From an uncultured Bacteroidales bacterium (GTDB lineage: Bacteria > Bacteroidota > Bacteroidia > Bacteroidales > ML635J-15): a stretch of 64,000 bases of DNA. Within the stretch, counting starts at the first letter, position 1, and every line of letters begins with the position of its first letter. Shown piece by piece: positions 9,616 to 18,893 of the stretch. Below the pieces are notes generated by a model. It made no database searches and was not told the DNA's origin. It saw only the letters and a program-made list of their open reading frames with translations. The DNA lies in NCBI GenBank assembly GCA_905234755.1, contig CAJOIT010000001.1, positions 248,001 to 312,000 of the forward strand. Direction: 5' to 3'. Made by a program: the position numbers and the translations under genes.

Positions 9616-12600
9616 ATGAAGCGTTTTGTCCTTATATTCTTCTTGATGCTGGTTTCGATATGCATGATGTCGCAGAATGTGAATGTCAGCTTCTCCGGCT
9701 CAACGATATATGGCCGGTATATTATGCTTGACAGTGTTGTCGTTCATAATCTTACACGCGGATGGACAATGACAGTTGTGGCTCCCGATACAGTTTGTTC
9801 GCTTTCGCCAATGGCGATAGATATGGCTTCGGTTGACAATAATGGATTAAAATCGAATGTTCCCAATCCGTTTTACGGCAAAACTGAAGTTGAAATTTCG
9901 TTGCCTGCTCCAGACAATATCGGAATCAAGGTCTTTGATGTTGGCGGACGGCTTTTTGCCGAATATAATGGTTCCCTTCCCGAAGGAAATCATCGCTTTG
10001 AAATAAATCTCAGTGCTCCGCAAAGTTATCTTCTTGTATTGTCTACATCGGAAGGCATGTCGTCCATAAAAATGCTGAATATTGGAAGCGGTGAAACAAA
10101 TTCCATAACATACATGGGCTATGTAAACGAAGTAAGCAAGCTTATTGTTGACATGGACTTCCAATATGGCGATAATCTTGAATGTACAGCATATACGACA
10201 TACGCCGACAGTGTATATGAAAAAAGACTAATTATAAGTCCGATAGCCGAAACTCACCAAGTATTCCGCTTCAACTTGAAGTCTGGTTCGTCTGACCTGC
10301 AGACGGCTTGCGAAGAATATACATGGATTGATGGCAACACATATACGGAAAGCAACAATACTGCAACATATACGGTGATAAACTCGATAGGTTGCGACAG
10401 TGTTATCACGCTAAATCTTGAAATTTATCATGCAGATACAACCGAAATTGATGTCCTGTCCTGCGAATCGTACATCTGGGATGGGCAGACATACGATGAA
10501 AACGGCACATACGAACGGACATTCACATCAATTCATGGTTGCGACAGTACCGTAATCATGCATCTGGATTTAGGTCATCCAGTAGATAACGAAATAGATG
10601 TTGTATATCCGTATTGTGAACCATATATCTGGGAAGGTCAGTCATACGAGGAAAGCGGTACATACGAACGGACATTCGCATCGATTCATGGGTGCGACAG
10701 TACTGTGGTCATGCATCTTGAAATGGAGGGGCACCCTGTAGGTAGCGAATTTGATGTTTCTTCGTGTGGACCATACCGTTGGAATCAAACAACTTATTAT
10801 CAAACAGGAATATATCGACAGCTTTTCCAGACCGCTATGGGATGCGACAGCCTTGTTACCATGAATTTGACAATAAATAGTCCCGTAGAACATGAATTTG
10901 CAGAAACAGCATGCGACTCATACGAGTGGAACGGGCAGACATACAGCGAGAGCGGTAGTTATGTGCAGACTTTGGAAGCGTTAACAGGTTGCGATTCGGT
11001 GGTAACCCTAAACCTTACAATTTATCCGACATATTTGGATACGGTTACAGTATCCGGTTGCGATAGTGTGGTGATTGAAGGTATAACATTTACCAATACT
11101 GGATTTCATGAATTCAACTATCAGAGTGTTAATGGCTGTGACTCAACGGTAGTCGTGTCGATTGTGATATGGCAACCAGAAACCAGCGAGAAAGACACCC
11201 TCGTTTGCGAAAGTTATGAATGGGAAGGTCAGATTTATACAGAAAATAGTACACAGATTGTTCATTATCAAACCATTCACGGATGCGATAGCGCAGTTAC
11301 GATAAATTTCATTGTAATGCATCCGCCTGCCGAAACCGTTGACATCAGGACAGTTTGCGATTCGCTTGTTTGGGTCGATGGAAATACCTACTACGAAGAT
11401 AACGATGAGGCTACCTATACATACAGGCTGGTTAGCGGTTGCGATTCGGTCGTTAGGCTAAGCCTGACTGTTTTGCATTCTGTCGAGTACGAGTTTTATG
11501 CATCTGACTGTGGTCCGTATTCTTGGAATGGGCGGACTTATTACTCATCTGGCAATTTCACTGCGACATATACGGCAGAAAATGGTTGCGACAGCATAGT
11601 GACATTGCACTTTTTGCGATTGAACAACATTGTGTACGATACTATTTATGCCTGCGATTCCTATACATGGCAAAATGGTGTCACTTATACACTTGACGAT
11701 GTTCCTTCGGGACGAGAATATATTAGTGCATCGGTTATATATACAAATTCTTATGACTGCGACAGTTCTGTTTTGATGAGGTTGTTCCTGCGGGCCAACG
11801 ATTTGGTTGATACGCATCGTGCCTGTGAGTCGTTTACTTGGATTGATGGAAATACTTACACAGAAAGCAACAATACGGCAACAGTAACATATACAAACCA
11901 ATATGGTTGCGATTCCGTTATACACCTTAACCTTACAATAGGACACAACGATGGCGTTGTGCATGAGGTTGAAATAGAAGAATGTGCCTACTATCAGATG
12001 CCCAATGGCGAGTATCTCATCGAGTCGGGTGATTATCAGCGGACAATAATATCATCGTGCGGATGCGATAGCATTGTGCTGATACATTTGACAATTACTG
12101 GAGAAAACGGACTTGAAGGCTCATTCTACGATGGGCGCGACAATAGAACTTACCGCACAAAGCAGTATGGTTGCCAGACATGGATGGCCGAGGATTTGAG
12201 AACTTCGTATTTGGCAGACGGAACATCACCTACTAATTCCTATTCCTTGTTATATTTCAATGGTTATTATGACCCAAGTTATGCTAGTCGGGAAAATGGA
12301 TTTTGTCCGCAGGGATGGCATTTGCCTACAATCGATGAGTGGAATGAACTTGTAAACTATTTGACGCTTCATAATGAATATGCTTGTGGCGATTCCGGAA
12401 GCGTTGTAAAGTCAATGGTGTCGGACACAGGCTGGACATCATCGAGTGTAGATTGTTCGCCAGGAAATAACCAGTCGGAAAATAACCTAAGCGGTCTTGG
12501 TATTAATTCTGATGGAAAACAATGGTTGGGTCCAATTGAGAAAGACGGTTATCACGATCGTGTAAACTTTGTATTTCTAAGAGGAACAAATTCCTACTAT

Positions 12601-12717
12601 GCGACTAACCATTATCGATACAATGTCTTGAGTATTACAAACGATGCTACCAGTATCAGGTTTGAACATCTGGATTATCCATACGGAGCAAGAATAAGAT
12701 GTGTAAGGAACGATTAA
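9616..12717 (+). CDS. Exported repeat-rich protein: N-terminal sorting-tail-like module, 12 Cys-Asp-Ser repeats, C-terminal FISUMP domain
   Basis: Starting at ATG 9616 gives 1033 residues with a normal signal peptide (MKRFVLIFF, cleavage near MSQ). An upstream in-frame TTG at 9553 would bury it. Residues about 74-155 (NVPNPFYGKTEVEISLP, then FDVGGRLF and SIKMLNIG) resemble a T9SS tail or FlgD-like sandwich but lie near the N-terminus. Residues about 231-829 hold twelve tandem units of about 50 residues (pattern C-x-S/P-Y-x-W-G-x-T-Y, then GCDS-x-V-x-x-L). The last 200 residues match the Fibrobacter succinogenes major paralogous (FISUMP) domain: YGCQTWMAEDLR, GFCPQGWHLPTIDEWNEL, and the ending ARIRCVRND. 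No C-terminal sorting tail is present. It is probably a surface adhesin. It is followed 10 bases later by the large CUB protein gene. Confidence 0.8.
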   Translation: MKRFVLIFFLMLVSICMMSQNVNVSFSGSTIYGRYIMLDSVVVHNLTRGWTMTVVAPDTVCSLSPMAIDMASVDNNGLKSNVPNPFYGKTEVEISLPAPDNIGIKVFDVGGRLFAEYNGSLPEGNHRFEINLSAPQSYLLVLSTSEGMSSIKMLNIGSGETNSITYMGYVNEVSKLIVDMDFQYGDNLECTAYTTYADSVYEKRLIISPIAETHQVFRFNLKSGSSDLQTACEEYTWIDGNTYTESNNTATYTVINSIGCDSVITLNLEIYHADTTEIDVLSCESYIWDGQTYDENGTYERTFTSIHGCDSTVIMHLDLGHPVDNEIDVVYPYCEPYIWEGQSYEESGTYERTFASIHGCDSTVVMHLEMEGHPVGSEFDVSSCGPYRWNQTTYYQTGIYRQLFQTAMGCDSLVTMNLTINSPVEHEFAETACDSYEWNGQTYSESGSYVQTLEALTGCDSVVTLNLTIYPTYLDTVTVSGCDSVVIEGITFTNTGFHEFNYQSVNGCDSTVVVSIVIWQPETSEKDTLVCESYEWEGQIYTENSTQIVHYQTIHGCDSAVTINFIVMHPPAETVDIRTVCDSLVWVDGNTYYEDNDEATYTYRLVSGCDSVVRLSLTVLHSVEYEFYASDCGPYSWNGRTYYSSGNFTATYTAENGCDSIVTLHFLRLNNIVYDTIYACDSYTWQNGVTYTLDDVPSGREYISASVIYTNSYDCDSSVLMRLFLRANDLVDTHRACESFTWIDGNTYTESNNTATVTYTNQYGCDSVIHLNLTIGHNDGVVHEVEIEECAYYQMPNGEYLIESGDYQRTIISSCGCDSIVLIHLTITGENGLEGSFYDGRDNRTYRTKQYGCQTWMAEDLRTSYLADGTSPTNSYSLLYFNGYYDPSYASRENGFCPQGWHLPTIDEWNELVNYLTLHNEYACGDSGSVVKSMVSDTGWTSSSVDCSPGNNQSENNLSGLGINSDGKQWLGPIEKDGYHDRVNFVFLRGTNSYYATNHYRYNVLSITNDATSIRFEHLDYPYGARIRCVRND
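10309..12102 (+). repeat. Twelve tandem ~150-bp protein-coding repeats (Cys-Asp-Ser units)
   Basis: Each unit opens with a Cys, an aromatic-rich strand and a GQTY-type turn, and closes with GCDS and an alternating hydrophobic strand. Units differ enough at the DNA level that they are old duplications rather than recent slippage. The same unit type occurs twice in 5796-7904 and several times in 12728-16375. Confidence 0.8.
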
Positions 12718-12727
12718 TATCTTTGTT

Positions 12728-15700
12728 ATGAAGGACGGTACGAATATATTAAGATACATTTTTGCGGTTTTGATGCTTGTATTGCCATTGTGCATGAAAG
12801 CTCAGCAGGATACGATTTTACTTAATAGCGACACAACGCTGACTTCCTGTGACCTGGTTCTCTTCGACTCGGGAGGAAAGTGGGGAAATTATTCAAGTCT
12901 TGAAAACCATGTCTTGACAATTTGTGGAGACAGTTCGCATAATATGATAATAGATGTGTTTTCTTTTTATACGGAATCAACTTACGACTATCTTGAAATA
13001 TATGAAGGAACAGGAGTTTCTTCCAATACAAAAGTATGTAGGCTTGAAGGATATTTGGATAGTAGCCAGTATTTCTTGACAAGTAGTTGTGTTACATTTG
13101 TTTTTCATTCGGACAATTCCGTTCAAAGGGCAGGTTTCGAGATTCATGTGCATTGCAATATGGCTTGTCAGGAGTATTCCCAGAACATTCTATATGATAA
13201 CATTGTTGATGGGGCAGTTCCCATGTATGTGGTTTGCAATTCTCCATCGATAGTTTCCGACATTTCATTCCAGAACAACAACATGGAATATGAGCAGACA
13301 TTAGAAAGTACCTTTTTCCAATGGAATATACTGAATGAAGGTCGTGAGGTGTCGGGTTACGGGCTCAATGTGCTCGACAGCTTGTCTGAAGGAGTCTATC
13401 TTATCTCTCTTGTTACCACTGATGTGTCTCATTGCATTGCAGTTAGCGACACTATGTTGTTCCTGATGCAGGGCAAGCCTGATTTATCTTTGTCGGGAAT
13501 CCCCGAAAATGCAAGTTTGTACGATACTTTGGTTATTTCCTGCGATGTATCCATGGATGTTTCCGATTATGACTTCATGAATGATACCACTGCTTATATT
13601 TCCCACATCTCTGGTTGTATTGAACAAGGAACAATGTATTTTGATAATTATATATATGGATATTCCGATTATGCTTTTGTTGATAATATTAATCGGATTG
13701 AGTCAATTTGCGTAGAAATGGAGCACTCGTATATAGGCGATTTGGAAATGTGGATAACTTGTCCTTCAGGAGGCAGGATGGATATTTTCAATGGATATAC
13801 TGGTGAAGGTGCGTCTTCTTGTTCTATGGAATTTATGGGAGAACCTGTTGATAATGAATCATATCCTTGTATGCAAGGAGTTCCATATAATTATTGCTGG
13901 ACACATGATGCTTCACAGACGATATATGATGCTGCAGACCATAATCCACATACATATACATATACTGATAATAGCGGGCAATCGTATTATAATCATTATT
14001 ATATTCCTGCTGGAGATTATATTCCTGCTGGAGATTGGTCAAGTCTTTGGGGCTGTCCTGTAAATGGAGACTGGCGTCTTTATATTTATGACCATATGGC
14101 AGGCGATGATGGCTATGTGTTCTCGTTTTCCATTCAGTTCAATTCTGAAATTTCAATTGATAGCGCTAATATGGTGCCGGTTTTTGAAGAAGATGATTTC
14201 GTTTGGAGCGGACAGGGCATAATCTCTGGTCAGAATGGTTCGTCAACAATAGTGGTAAGTGGCGCAGAGCCGGGGTTGCAAGAATATACAGTTTCGGTTA
14301 CAAATAATTATGGTTGCACATACGATACTACATTCTCCATATTTTTCTGCGAACCCCATTTTGAGGAAACTTACATTACCGAATGTGACAGTATAGAGTA
14401 TAACGGAGTTGTTTACCATGAAAGTGGCGACTACTTGGTGAGTGCTGATTGTGGTAACGAAGAAATGCTTCATCTTACTTTAGGGCGCAAAACTGATACT
14501 GTGATAACAGTGAGAAATTGTGGAGAATATGAGTGGAATGGTGAGATTTTTACAGAAAGCGGAATATATAGGCGAGAATTCCAAGGTTTTGCAGGATGTG
14601 ACAGTGTGGTTAGCTTGAGGCTTTATGTGGGTGAACCCGAAGTTCTCGACACTTCTGTTATCGCTTGCGACCAGTATGAAATGAATGGCTACACATATAC
14701 CGAGGAGGGAAATTATATACAGGTTTTGACCACAGTAAACGGATGCGACAGTATAATATTGCTTTCGTTGAGGTTTTCCGAGCCGATAGAGACTGAGGTG
14801 TTCGAAAATGTACATGCTTGTCGGTATATATGGAATGGACAGACATACGATTCCAGTGGCGATTATGTCCAGCATTTATCGAGTGGGACTTATTGCGACA
14901 GCATTGTTACTTTGCATCTTGTGCTATATAGTCCGCAAGTGCCACAGGTATATGCTACCGAAATTATGGAGCCTTGCAATCAAGGTGCGGTAATGCTGTA
15001 TGCCAACGATTACGCGTCGTATTTGTGGTCGAGCGGAGAAACATCGCAGATGATTATGGTCGTTCAGCCCGGATACTATTATGTGGAGGTTACCGATGAT
15101 TATGGTTGCCATTATTATTCGGAACCTATGCTGGTTGGTGAAAGCGATTATATTGATGAGCTTCCGAATATTTCATATATGACCGTAACATCAGAAAACC
15201 GGGTAGCAATTTTGTGGGAACAAATTGATTCGTGGCATTTGGATTCGTATAACATATACAGGGAGGACGACAACGGCCTTTTCGAACTTGTTGCGAATGT
15301 CGGGGCGGAGCAAGCCCATACTTGGGTGGATGAAAATTCCAATCCATCGTTTGGAGCAAGGGCATATTGCGTAAGTGCTGTGGATGATTGCGGTGCGGAA
15401 ACGCGGAGAAGTGAACAGCATCGCAATATCTTTGCATATATAGCGGACAATGGAAACTTAATGTGGACAGACTATGTAGGAGTTAATTACGATTACTACA
15501 AGATATACGAGTCGCCCGACATTGGCAATATGGTGTGCGTTGATACTGTTCCATACGGGACAAATCGCTATGAACTCGACCCGAGCATGTATCAGGAAAT
15601 GTTCCCTTCTTACAATTGGCCGTTCAATGTATACTATGCAGTCGAAGGTTTTACCGTTGACGGTTCGGTTAGTTCTATGTCGAATCGCGCAAGCACATCG

Positions 15701-16375
15701 TTTGTTACACATACTGTGGCGGTTACGGCTTTGCAGGGCGGTTCTGTTACTGGAGGTGGCGAATATCCCGAGCATACGGTGGTTACATTGCAGGCTTTCC
15801 CCGATGAGGGATACAAGTTTGTGTCGTGGAACGATGGCAGTATTGATAATCCACGGGCTGTATATGTGTCTGGGGATATGTATTTTACTGCTTATTTTGC
15901 CAATGACGATAGGTATTGCGTGTCGGTGGTGGCATCAGATAGTGCTGGCGGTTTTGTCTTTGGCTCGGGAATGTACGAAAGTGGCAGTATTGCTACAGTA
16001 GGGGCTTATGCCAAGGATAATTACACTTTTATGGGCTGGGATGATGGAGTTCGCGAAAATCCGCGTCGTTTTGTTGTTATGGGAGATGTTTTGCTGTTGG
16101 CAGTTTTTGATTCTGGCGATGCAGTTATGGAATATAAATCTGATGGTATTGTCGTGTATCCTAATCCTGTCGATGAGGAGATGAATATACTTTCAGAAAG
16201 TGTAATTTCAATGGTCGAAATCATTTCATTGACAGGGCAGGTTTTGTATAGCCAGAATGTTGCATCAGAGAATGTTGTTATCAATGTTGGCGACTTGCCA
16301 TCAGGAGCATATTTTGCCAGAGTGTTGTTTGCTGGGGAAAAGTTGCCTGCAAATATAAAGTTTGTCAAGCGGTAG
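12728..16375 (+). CDS. Large secreted multidomain protein (CUB, P-domain, repeats, FN3-like, InlB-type repeats) with type A T9SS tail
   Basis: The protein has 1215 residues. Order: signal peptide (1 to about 25, ending KAQ); CUB-like domain (27-150); P-domain-like module (about 285-490); Cys-Asp-Ser units (about 555-740); an Ig/SprB-like unit (about 755-805, with YASYLWSSGETSQ and DYGCHYY); an FN3-like stretch (about 815-990, with YNIYRE and YYKIYESPD); two divergent InlB-B-type repeats (about 993-1060 and 1061-1130, GYKFVSWNDG and NYTFMGWDDG); and a T9SS type A tail from about 1137 (VYPNPVDEEMNI to FVKR). It is predicted to be exported by the T9SS. The first 490 residues and the tail are clearly paralogous to 5796-7904. 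The upstream FISUMP gene ends 10 bases before the start. It has no catalytic motif; an adhesin or ligand-binding role is inferred. Confidence 0.8.
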   Translation: MKDGTNILRYIFAVLMLVLPLCMKAQQDTILLNSDTTLTSCDLVLFDSGGKWGNYSSLENHVLTICGDSSHNMIIDVFSFYTESTYDYLEIYEGTGVSSNTKVCRLEGYLDSSQYFLTSSCVTFVFHSDNSVQRAGFEIHVHCNMACQEYSQNILYDNIVDGAVPMYVVCNSPSIVSDISFQNNNMEYEQTLESTFFQWNILNEGREVSGYGLNVLDSLSEGVYLISLVTTDVSHCIAVSDTMLFLMQGKPDLSLSGIPENASLYDTLVISCDVSMDVSDYDFMNDTTAYISHISGCIEQGTMYFDNYIYGYSDYAFVDNINRIESICVEMEHSYIGDLEMWITCPSGGRMDIFNGYTGEGASSCSMEFMGEPVDNESYPCMQGVPYNYCWTHDASQTIYDAADHNPHTYTYTDNSGQSYYNHYYIPAGDYIPAGDWSSLWGCPVNGDWRLYIYDHMAGDDGYVFSFSIQFNSEISIDSANMVPVFEEDDFVWSGQGIISGQNGSSTIVVSGAEPGLQEYTVSVTNNYGCTYDTTFSIFFCEPHFEETYITECDSIEYNGVVYHESGDYLVSADCGNEEMLHLTLGRKTDTVITVRNCGEYEWNGEIFTESGIYRREFQGFAGCDSVVSLRLYVGEPEVLDTSVIACDQYEMNGYTYTEEGNYIQVLTTVNGCDSIILLSLRFSEPIETEVFENVHACRYIWNGQTYDSSGDYVQHLSSGTYCDSIVTLHLVLYSPQVPQVYATEIMEPCNQGAVMLYANDYASYLWSSGETSQMIMVVQPGYYYVEVTDDYGCHYYSEPMLVGESDYIDELPNISYMTVTSENRVAILWEQIDSWHLDSYNIYREDDNGLFELVANVGAEQAHTWVDENSNPSFGARAYCVSAVDDCGAETRRSEQHRNIFAYIADNGNLMWTDYVGVNYDYYKIYESPDIGNMVCVDTVPYGTNRYELDPSMYQEMFPSYNWPFNVYYAVEGFTVDGSVSSMSNRASTSFVTHTVAVTALQGGSVTGGGEYPEHTVVTLQAFPDEGYKFVSWNDGSIDNPRAVYVSGDMYFTAYFANDDRYCVSVVASDSAGGFVFGSGMYESGSIATVGAYAKDNYTFMGWDDGVRENPRRFVVMGDVLLLAVFDSGDAVMEYKSDGIVVYPNPVDEEMNILSESVISMVEIISLTGQVLYSQNVASENVVINVGDLPSGAYFARVLFAGEKLPANIKFVKR

Positions 16376-16389
16376 CACGAAGTCTCATA

Positions 16390-16422
16390 TTTGATTGTTG
16401 TCGATGAAAATTTGTATTTTTG
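16390..16422 (+). promoter_or_regulatory. Bacteroidota-type promoter for the mazG operon
   Basis: TTTG at 16390-16393, a 21-base spacer and TATTTTTG at 16415-16422 match the consensus. The predicted transcription start near 16428 leaves a short leader to ATG 16442, which supports that start over the upstream in-frame TTG 16391. Confidence 0.6.
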
Positions 16423-16441
16423 TCGTTCAAATTTTTACACG

Positions 16442-17218
16442 ATGGAAAAGACTTTAAAGGAATTTCAGAGACTAATTGAGATACTTGACGAGTTGCGCGA
16501 GAAATGTCCGTGGGACCGCAAGCAGACAAACGAAAGTCTCCGCATACAGACGATAGAGGAAGTTTACGAACTTTCGGATGCCCTGATGAACAACGATGCC
16601 GATGAGGTGAAAAAGGAACTTGGCGATGTGCTTTTGCATGTTGCTTTTTATGCCAAGATAGGAAAGGAGAAGGGCCAGTTTGAATTGTACGATGTGATTC
16701 ATGGCATTTGCGAGAAGCTGATTTTCCGTCATCCGCATATTTTTGGTGATGTGAAAGCCGAAACTGCAGAGCAAGTGAAGGAAAACTGGGAGCGCATAAA
16801 GTTGCAGGAAGCACCGAAGAAGACCGTTCTTGGCGGAGTGCCCGAATCGTTGCCATCCATAATCAAGGCCTATCGTATGCAGGATAAGGCGCGTGGTGTT
16901 GGTTTCGACTGGGACAAGCGCGAGCAAGTGTGGGACAAACTTAACGAAGAGTACAACGAGGTGCTTCTCGAAACTGCAATTTCCGACAATCAAGACAGAA
17001 TTGAAGCCGAATTTGGCGACCTGCTGTTCTCGGTGATAAATGCTGCTCGTCTCTATGGCGTTAATCCCGACACAGCCCTCGAACGCACCAACCGCAAGTT
17101 CAAGAACCGTTTTGGCTACCTCGAGCAAAAGACCATACAGCAGGGACGCGACCTCAAGGACATGACTTTGGCGGAAATGGACGAAATCTGGAACGAAGCA
17201 AAGAAGGAGTATAAATAG
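16442..17218 (+). CDS. mazG: Nucleoside triphosphate pyrophosphohydrolase MazG
   Basis: The predicted reaction is hydrolysis of (d)NTPs to NMP plus pyrophosphate, cleaning the nucleotide pool. From ATG 16442 the protein has 258 residues with two MazG domains. The first carries CPWDRKQT (about 20-27), EEVYEL and ELGDVLLHV, the EExxE / ExxD magnesium-binding pattern. The second carries KLNEEYNEVLLE and EFGDLLFSVIN. KARGVGFDW between them and the NRKFKNRFGYLE ending are typical. It is the first gene of a tight operon with a glycosyltransferase, sigma factor and rsmG (20-base gap, then overlaps). Confidence 0.93.
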   Translation: MEKTLKEFQRLIEILDELREKCPWDRKQTNESLRIQTIEEVYELSDALMNNDADEVKKELGDVLLHVAFYAKIGKEKGQFELYDVIHGICEKLIFRHPHIFGDVKAETAEQVKENWERIKLQEAPKKTVLGGVPESLPSIIKAYRMQDKARGVGFDWDKREQVWDKLNEEYNEVLLETAISDNQDRIEAEFGDLLFSVINAARLYGVNPDTALERTNRKFKNRFGYLEQKTIQQGRDLKDMTLAEMDEIWNEAKKEYK

Positions 17219-17238
17219 TTGTTATTTTCAAATAGGTA

Positions 17239-18324
17239 ATGCTATTAACCATCCTCTCTTCGGTTCTCTTGTTTTTCCTCCTGGTTCAGGCGGTTTTCTA
17301 CATTTTGCCAGCAATTGGGGTGCGGAAGAAAACTGTGGATGAGGCATCAGATGCCGAATTGCCTCCAGTTTCTGTAATAATTGCTTGCCGTAACGAATTG
17401 CAAAACCTAAAATCGAACCTGCAATACATAATCAATCAGCAATATCCCGAGTTTGAAATAGTGATTGTCGATGACAATTCCACAGATGGAATGTATGAAT
17501 ATGTTTCAAATTTGGTGAATACATCTCCTTGCAGCATAAAACTTGTCAAAAATGATGGTAATGGCAAAAAATCTGCTCTGACTTGCGGAATCCGTACTGC
17601 AGCATACGAACATTTGATTTTTACCGATGCCGATTGCTGTCCTACTTCCGAAAAATGGATTTCTGGCATGATGTCGCACTACGATGAGGAAAATCCGCTT
17701 GTGGTTGGCTACGGAGAACTTTCTGGGAAAACTTTTGCTGCTCGGTTTGCATCTTATGATGCTGCGCTTATTGCCTTGCAGTATATGGGATTTGCATCGC
17801 TGGGGCATGCCTATATGGCAGTTGGTCGCAACATCGCGTATTCGCGCAAACTTTGGGACACGCTTGCCGGTTTTGCATCCCATTCCGACATGGCATCTGG
17901 CGATGATGACCTCTTTGTCAGGGAGGCTGCAAGGCATATTCGCCCCACCGTATGCATTTTGCCCGAGGCAAAGACAATTTCTCCTGCAAAGGACAGTATT
18001 CTGAAACTTCTACGGCAAAAGTCGAGGCATGTTTCAACATCTGTAAAGTATAGTTTGATGGATAAATTCTTGTCGGGAGGCGAAATAGTTACACGGACAT
18101 TATTCTTCGCAATGGCTGTTGCAATGGCGTTTGTAGATTGGAAAATTGCACTTGCTTTTGTGGTGGTGCGATTGATAATGGTTTTGTTTGCGTTAGGAAG
18201 GTTTTGCTCGTTGACAAAAACCAATCTCAATTTATTTATGTCGCTGATATTTGATATCTTTGCGCCGATTTTTTATTTTGCATTGTTGGTTTATAAAATC
18301 TTTAATCGGAAAACGGAATGGTAA
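17239..18324 (+). CDS. Membrane-bound family 2 glycosyltransferase
   Basis: The GT-A fold signatures are VSVIIACRNE (about 34-43), IVDDNSTDG, TDAD (residues 129-132, DxD-like metal site), a GDDD acidic motif near 218 and QKSRH near 260, the equivalent of the Q-x-x-R-W motif of processive synthases. One hydrophobic segment at the N-terminus and two or three at the C-terminus (about 280-355) would hold the catalytic domain at the cytoplasmic face of the inner membrane. It probably transfers a sugar to a lipid or polysaccharide acceptor; donor and acceptor are unknown. Its stop overlaps the sigma factor start by seven bases. It is encoded away from any polysaccharide cluster. Confidence 0.85.
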   Translation: MLLTILSSVLLFFLLVQAVFYILPAIGVRKKTVDEASDAELPPVSVIIACRNELQNLKSNLQYIINQQYPEFEIVIVDDNSTDGMYEYVSNLVNTSPCSIKLVKNDGNGKKSALTCGIRTAAYEHLIFTDADCCPTSEKWISGMMSHYDEENPLVVGYGELSGKTFAARFASYDAALIALQYMGFASLGHAYMAVGRNIAYSRKLWDTLAGFASHSDMASGDDDLFVREAARHIRPTVCILPEAKTISPAKDSILKLLRQKSRHVSTSVKYSLMDKFLSGGEIVTRTLFFAMAVAMAFVDWKIALAFVVVRLIMVLFALGRFCSLTKTNLNLFMSLIFDIFAPIFYFALLVYKIFNRKTEW

Positions 18325-18893
18325 AAAGGACGACCGAACTTTCGCGCATGAACGACTTGGAACTCAGGAAACTTGTGCTTGATGGCGACGAGATGGCCAG
18401 TCTTTGCCTGTTCAAGCGCTACCATGCTGAAATAAGGAAATTCATTGTTTCGCGCGGTTGCGAAGCCGATGATGCCGACGATGTGACCATAATTTCGTTG
18501 CAAAAGATATGGAAATCAATGGTAAACTATGATGAGAGCAATGACGCTTCGTTCAACACATGGGCTTTGACGATAGCAAAGAACACATATTTGGACTGGA
18601 GCAAGACCTATAATTCGCAGATGATACAGTCGGCAGACGAGTGGTCGCCCAATGCAGCTGACAATACCACGCCCGAAACGCTGATTGAGGAAAAGGAACG
18701 TCAGGCATACGTTGAATCGCTGCTTGGACAGCTTTCCGAATTTGAACAGAAATTGCTGCTGATGAGGGGTGCAGGCATGAAGTACGAGGAAATTGCTAGC
18801 GAACTCGGTGTTACGCTTCAGGTGGTGAAAAACAGGATACATCAGGCAAAATTGAAACTTGTAGAATTGTCGAAAGATGTTAGAAAAGATTAA
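18318..18893 (+). CDS. Sigma-70 family (ECF-type) RNA polymerase sigma factor
   Basis: The protein has 191 residues with region 2 (about 25-95: RYHAEIRKFIVSRGCEADDADDVT, then FNTWALTIAKNTYLD, the -10-binding helix) and region 4 (about 130-185: LSEFEQKLLLMRGAGMKYEEIA, then LQVVKNRIHQAKLKL, a helix-turn-helix). Region 3 is absent, as in ECF sigma factors. It probably directs transcription of a small regulon. No anti-sigma factor gene lies beside it: upstream is a glycosyltransferase (7-base overlap) and downstream rsmG (17-base overlap), so control is either at transcription of this operon or by a distant partner. ATG 18318 is the natural start. Confidence 0.87.
   Translation: MVKRTTELSRMNDLELRKLVLDGDEMASLCLFKRYHAEIRKFIVSRGCEADDADDVTIISLQKIWKSMVNYDESNDASFNTWALTIAKNTYLDWSKTYNSQMIQSADEWSPNAADNTTPETLIEEKERQAYVESLLGQLSEFEQKLLLMRGAGMKYEEIASELGVTLQVVKNRIHQAKLKLVELSKDVRKD

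Noticed and set aside
12718..12725. TATCTTTG promoter-like site before the 12728 gene
   Set aside because: It ends two bases before the start codon, too close to act for ATG 12728, and overlaps the end of the previous gene; probably chance.
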